Assembly: GCF_000154845.1 (NCBI RefSeq)
Contig: NZ_DS981485.1
Span: 1 to 64,000, forward strand
From: Phocaeicola coprocola DSM 17136
GTDB taxonomy: Bacteria; Bacteroidota; Bacteroidia; Bacteroidales; Bacteroidaceae
DNA length: 64,000 nucleotides
Reading direction: 5' to 3'
Positions 60,699 through 64,000 of this stretch are shown one piece after another. Positions within the stretch are counted from its first letter, which is position 1, and every line of letters begins with the position of its first letter. The position numbers were made by a program, and so were the translations under genes. Below the pieces are notes generated by a model, which saw only the letters and a list, made by a program, of their open reading frames with translations, was not told where the DNA came from and searched no databases.

Positions 60699-61294
60699 AC
60701 CAATTTCTTTTTTTGTGCCTTGTTAAACGTATAAGAAGTTCCTCCGGCAGATTTTCCATCCCAATAGGCAATCAGCCTACAGGCGTGTGAAATCATGTAA
60801 TCATTACGGTGGGCATAGCATTGGGCATAATAATATTCGGATAGAACTACCACCTTGTCGGCTTGGCGCAAAATATCAGCATACCTCTGTTTGTCCTCTT
60901 TGTTGAAATACACATCTTGCCCGACATAAGGAACAACCGCCACCAAAACCATATCGGGATATTGTTTCCTTTGTTCAAGTACGGTATGAGCAGCCATCAT
61001 GTCAAATCCAACCGCACAACCAATATAGAAAAAACGGATTCCATTCTCATAGCAGAAACGTACCTCTTCATTCAACGATACGGACAAAGCATATTTATTT
61101 GTTCGTATCGTTCTATGACCGGTAAAAGCAACGGACATCATTTTCATCCATTTATCACGTGCCTTTCTACATATATCCAACGAACCTGCCGAAGTTTCAT
61201 ACACCATTCCATTCACCTCATAACGATAAGTGAACCAAGTAGTATCTCCAAAGATATCCTTCTGCTTCTCTATATAACTCTCTTTTTCTTTCAT
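60680..61294 (-). CDS. SLOG-family protein (YpsA/DUF1273-like)
   Basis: The 204-residue protein has a short N-terminal extension (to about 50). A Rossmann-like SLOG domain follows: SVAFTGHRTI, IRFFYIGCAVGFDMMAAHTVL, VLVAVVPYVGQ and ADKVVVLSEYYY. SLOG domains bind nucleotides or nucleotide-derived ligands and occur in DprA, LOG and in several defence sensors. The ATG at 61294 stands one base after the stop of the phosphoribosyltransferase gene (TAAGATG), so the two are translationally coupled. The biochemical role is unknown. Confidence 0.8.
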   Translation of the reverse strand: MKEKESYIEKQKDIFGDTTWFTYRYEVNGMVYETSAGSLDICRKARDKWMKMMSVAFTGHRTIRTNKYALSVSLNEEVRFCYENGIRFFYIGCAVGFDMMAAHTVLEQRKQYPDMVLVAVVPYVGQDVYFNKEDKQRYADILRQADKVVVLSEYYYAQCYAHRNDYMISHACRLIAYWDGKSAGGTSYTFNKAQKKKLVIYNLF

Positions 61295-61295
61295 C

Positions 61296-61862
61296 TTATA
61301 ACATACGGACAACTGTTTTACCTAAAAAGAAACCTCCCAAAACCTCACCTCCTATTTTTTCCAACTGACATGCGAAACGAGCATACGAAAACCCTTTTGT
61401 TAAAATATCGTCAAATACCAAGATTTTCTTACCCCGAAAAAAGTCCTTGTCAAATTCTATCACTTGTACTTTTTGAAGCGACTTGCTGTCAAATTTCTCG
61501 TGAATAGCCAAACGATCTCCACTGACACGTATATGTTCATACGCATTGATAGCACCTGAAAACTTACACACAGCCGAAGCAAACCCCTTATAACGAAGTT
61601 CATTCTTATCAGCGGAAGAAGCCGGAACACAAGCAAAAACAATATTCTTAACATCATCACCAAAAACTTGATGTAACTTATTCGCTATCATCCAAGCTAT
61701 ATTCAAATAAGCTTTTCCATCCTTAAAACTCCATATCATCTTACGAATTTGCCATTCTCTTTCCGTTGCCTGCCGATATTGCATAGGAAGATACTCAAAG
61801 AAAGAAAACATCATCTTATGCCATTGTCTGTCTAAACTAGGATATTTACTCTGATGTGCCAT
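61296..61862 (-). CDS. Phosphoribosyltransferase-like protein (ComF/PRT fold)
   Basis: The 188-residue protein has a PRPP-binding signature near its C-terminus (KILVFDDILTKGFSYARFACQLEKIGGEVLGGFFLGKTV), like type I phosphoribosyltransferases. Before it comes IVFACVPASSADKNELRYKGFASAVCKFSGA, resembling the PPi loop and flexible loop of ComF-like proteins. The base used, if any, is unknown. It is the first gene of an operon with the SLOG gene and begins 26 bp after the end of repeat block A2. Confidence 0.75.
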   Translation of the reverse strand: MAHQSKYPSLDRQWHKMMFSFFEYLPMQYRQATEREWQIRKMIWSFKDGKAYLNIAWMIANKLHQVFGDDVKNIVFACVPASSADKNELRYKGFASAVCKFSGAINAYEHIRVSGDRLAIHEKFDSKSLQKVQVIEFDKDFFRGKKILVFDDILTKGFSYARFACQLEKIGGEVLGGFFLGKTVVRML

Positions 61863-61887
61863 AGTCTTTTATCTATTAAAATTAAAC

Positions 61888-62555
61888 TTATGCTTCAGCT
61901 AGATTTAAAGACCTTTTTTTAAACCCCTTTCCGGGATGGCCTTTTCTTTCTGCCGACTTTTTTTTTGAGCTTTCATGCCCCATCTGAGTTTATGAGCCTT
62001 TTTTTTACGGCACGCATCAATAAGGAAGGAGGGATTAAGAAAAGTTTTGGACGACAAAAAATGTTGGGGACAGCGAAGCCGTCCGGCGTTATTTTTTTCG
62101 GGACAAAGGGCGAAGACCGGAACTCTTTCGTATCCATCCACCGAAATAAATTTGCCGTTCAAAAACAAAGGATCTCAGATGGAGCTATGAAAAAAGCACA
62201 TTAGGGGAGGCAGAAAACAAGGAAAAGGGCAGTACGGAAAGTAAAACAAGCCATACGGTTTTGCAAGCAAAACCATACTCCTATCTCCCTGCCACAAGTG
62301 ACAGGGGGGAACGGGTTAGCAACGGACTGCCGGGACAAACGGTAAAAGGAAGGGACTGCAATACGGAAGAAGGAGGTTGTTTCGGCAATGCCGAAGCTCC
62401 GGATGATGACCATTGCAATCCCGCCCACGTTTGGAACTTCTCTTTTCCGGTTTACCCATAATCAGCCGCATAGCGGATGATTACGGGTAAACCGGGAATG
62501 AGAACAGTCATTCCGATGAAGGGGAGGGTGGGAAAGAATACTGCGTGAACGCAAA
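61888..62555 (-). repeat. Repeat block A, copy 2 (non-coding, structured leader)
   Basis: This is the second copy of the 52784-53453 block. Its main hairpin is at 62449-62493. Compared with copy 1 the pair G53352-C53386 is replaced by A62454-T62488, keeping the base pair. The other hairpin (62253-62278) has AA at its centre instead of TT. Read leftward it ends directly before the phosphoribosyltransferase operon. Confidence 0.8.
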
Positions 62556-62589
62556 TTAATGGGATTACCAGTAACTCCAAGCGTTTTTT

Positions 62590-62622
62590 GCTACTTTTTT
62601 GGGGTGCTTGCCAAAAAGTAGC
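62590..62622. terminator. Terminator hairpin downstream of the 62674 gene
   Basis: GCTACTTTTTTGG (62590-62602) pairs with CCAAAAAGTAGC (62611-62622). It has the same layout as the stem at 50840-50870. It separates the 62674-62982 gene from block A2 in the leftward direction. Confidence 0.65.
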
Positions 62623-62673
62623 GGACAGCAAAATACCCTCCCTTCCCTAATCCAAAAGAAGGGAGAATGTGCT

Positions 62674-62982
62674 TCATTGAAGGTATATAGGTTCCGTTCC
62701 CTGATTATAACAATACATAGTGTTATTTCTGAAACCATCAAAGCATATATGAAAATCATCGAAATCCTGTTCCGTGGCCAAACGAACCTTATCACTCAAC
62801 AAAACCATGCATTGTTTATTGACAGATGTAGCCAAAGAGGTAGTACGTCCCGGCTTTATCTCCAATGCCACCACATAAGAAGTCCTTCGTGGATAGATAT
62901 ACCCAATAATTTCCTCATTGAGTACAACCAAACGAATAACATCTTCATTCAAAACGGGAATATTATTAATTTTGCCCATCAT
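62674..62982 (-). CDS. Unknown small protein
   Basis: The 102-residue soluble protein has mixed alpha/beta character (KINNIPVLNEDVIRLVVLNEEIIGYIYPRRTSYVVALEI, KVRLATEQDFDDFHICFDGF). I do not recognise the family. I chose the ATG pair at 62982/62979; the frame further upstream is AT-rich leader. It follows the 63027 gene in the same direction after 44 bp. Confidence 0.6.
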   Translation of the reverse strand: MMGKINNIPVLNEDVIRLVVLNEEIIGYIYPRRTSYVVALEIKPGRTTSLATSVNKQCMVLLSDKVRLATEQDFDDFHICFDGFRNNTMYCYNQGTEPIYLQ

Positions 62983-63026
62983 TGTTATAATATAAATCAG
63001 TTTATAATCATTAAAATACAATATCA

Positions 63027-63350
63027 TTACAAATGATACCTATAATTTTTATAGGTAAACTTTTCCACCGAGACCACCTCATAAAGATAGTCTTCATGGC
63101 AAGAAGCCATTATACAGTTCTCACATTCAAGAATAGGATTTATAACTACACGGAATTTAATAGTGCCGTCCACCAGAACAAACTCCACCCGATTAAAGAA
63201 CCCTTGTAGAGAATGCCCTTCCTTATCCATCAGACGCACTACTTCACCTGTAAAAACAGCCAATTCCTTAGCCTGCCATTTCGCTTTACGCAAACAACTG
63301 TTCGCCGCTTTGACGTTCTCATTCACCTCTTTTGTTCTTATTGCTTTCAT
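63027..63350 (-). CDS. Unknown small protein
   Basis: The 107-residue protein has a basic helical start (MKAIRTKEVNENVKAANSCLRKAKWQAKELAVFTGEVVRLMDKEG). A beta-rich part follows, with two cysteines in ILECENCIMASCHEDYLYEV. No family is recognised. It lies between the methylase-like gene and the 62674 gene, in a leftward operon of the accessory region. Confidence 0.6.
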   Translation of the reverse strand: MKAIRTKEVNENVKAANSCLRKAKWQAKELAVFTGEVVRLMDKEGHSLQGFFNRVEFVLVDGTIKFRVVINPILECENCIMASCHEDYLYEVVSVEKFTYKNYRYHL

Positions 63351-63379
63351 ACCAAAATCCTTTTTACATATTTATCTTG

Positions 63380-64000
63380 TCAAAAATCAAAAGTCAGCTG
63401 CGTAGCCCTTGCGTTGCTCTGAATCGACCTCTTCAATTCAGAATTATCCTCCATTGCATTTTCAAGTTTCCTAATAAAAGAAGTGTCACCTGCTTCCGTT
63501 ATCTTTAAAATAGGCAACCATACTCCGGCTATCAGCTGTAAATCTATATGATAACTTCTCCAATGCTGCATTGTCAATGTATTCATCCATGCGACTTCAC
63601 CGGGTACGCTATTCATCATCAGATTGACAACGGTCATCTTTACACAAATCAAATCTATATCCGAGCCATAACAAAAAAGCCTTCCTCCATCATTCTCTTC
63701 CGCACATTTTTTTACAGCGGAAAGTAGCATCCTGCCGGAACCACAGCACGAATCACAGACCGACTGTTTAGGTTTCAGCCTATTTCCCCCCATACATGCC
63801 ATCAAATCAGCAACGTGTATCGGGGTAAAGAACTGTCCGTTATTCCCATGACTGACACACTCCATGAACATATCTCCCAAGACATCGCAAAATCCTTCCG
63901 AATATTCAGACACCCTATAAAACATTTGAACAAAAAGTTCCATTTCATATGGCTTATATCTTTTTTCCACTCTACGATAATCCTCCGCCAACATCCCGAC
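63380..64000 (-). CDS. N-6 adenine DNA methylase-like protein, incomplete at window edge
   Basis: At least 204 residues are present, and the gene may extend beyond 64000. The N6_Mtase fold is seen from GNNGQFFTPIHVADLMACMGG to VCDSCCGSGRMLLSAVKKC (SAM-binding motif I) and YGSDIDLICVKMTVVNLMMN. The catalytic motif IV (N/D-P-P-Y/F) that should follow the next strand is not present; MNTLTMQHWRSYH stands in that region. The protein may bind SAM without methylating, or be a specialised subunit. Related truncated methylases are common on Bacteroides conjugative elements. Confidence 0.75.
   Translation of the reverse strand, partial: VGMLAEDYRRVEKRYKPYEMELFVQMFYRVSEYSEGFCDVLGDMFMECVSHGNNGQFFTPIHVADLMACMGGNRLKPKQSVCDSCCGSGRMLLSAVKKCAEENDGGRLFCYGSDIDLICVKMTVVNLMMNSVPGEVAWMNTLTMQHWRSYHIDLQLIAGVWLPILKITEAGDTSFIRKLENAMEDNSELKRSIQSNARATQLTFDF

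Noticed and set aside
52784-62555. Diversity-generating retroelement, retron or group II intron as an explanation for the repeat blocks
   Set aside because: No reverse transcriptase or maturase gene is present in the window, and the differences between copies are not adenine-specific.

Overview
The window is from a member of the Bacteroidales, most likely Bacteroides, Phocaeicola or Parabacteroides. The evidence is an UpxY-type antiterminator at the head of a capsule locus, Bacteroides -7 promoter boxes (TAnnTTTG), the tra gene set of Bacteroides conjugative elements, and IS families (IS66, ISAon1 group, IS4) common in this order. There are no rRNA or tRNA genes that I can see.

Region 1 (1-2700) is a damaged control region. 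An IS66-type element runs in from the left edge and has cut off the front of a tyrosine recombinase gene. The recombinase fragment is followed by two tandem inverted-repeat segments, 1964-2171 and 2334-2549. Each encloses exactly 178 bp and each carries a -7-like box that points away from the capsule genes. This looks like a duplicated invertible promoter in the OFF orientation, with its likely invertase disrupted.

Region 2 (2699-23321) is a Wzx/Wzy-type capsule or exopolysaccharide locus, all on the + strand. It holds upxY, an undecaprenyl-phosphate sugar-1-phosphate transferase, a Wza-like lipoprotein, a Wzc-like tyrosine kinase and a PHP-type phosphatase. It also has a UDP-HexNAc epimerase and dehydrogenase pair (a likely UDP-GalNAcA supply), a frameshifted acyltransferase, a flippase, six glycosyltransferases, an EpsG-like polymerase, a hexapeptide acetyltransferase and a GDP-mannose enzyme. 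No upxZ follows upxY. The central genes are visibly more AT-rich than the flanks, as is usual for an exchanged serotype core.

Region 3 (about 23.3-33.9 kb) is plasmid-like. It has a degenerate resolvase-fold protein, an unknown gene beside a decayed partial copy of itself, a MobC-like protein and relaxase with an oriT candidate, ParA with a DUF3408-type partner, and a nine-copy 19-bp iteron array upstream of a RepB-type initiator. A Crp/Fnr regulator follows, separated from its promoter by an ISAon1-type element. No complete integrase is visible, so the window cannot show whether this is an integrated plasmid or an ICE with its integrase outside.

Region 4 (33.7-50.9 kb) is the conjugation operon. 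It is driven by a near-ideal promoter at 33718-33748 and carries traO, E, F, G, I, J, K, M and N homologues, a DUF3945-type protein, ArdC, SSB, a VirD4-type coupling protein, a Toprim protein and two lipoproteins.

Region 5 (50.9-64 kb) is a leftward accessory region: PcfJ and PcfK homologues, two mosaic ssb paralogues, hipBA, a DUF3990/DUF3791 toxin-antitoxin-like operon with two tiny overlapping leader genes, a phosphoribosyltransferase plus SLOG pair, and an adenine-methylase-like gene running off the edge. Its most striking feature is a set of repeated non-coding blocks (52784-53453, 53901-54864, 57085-57884, 61888-62555). Each lies directly upstream of one of the leftward operons. They contain hairpins with at least one compensatory base change between copies, which suggests a repeated structured leader or single-stranded DNA element.
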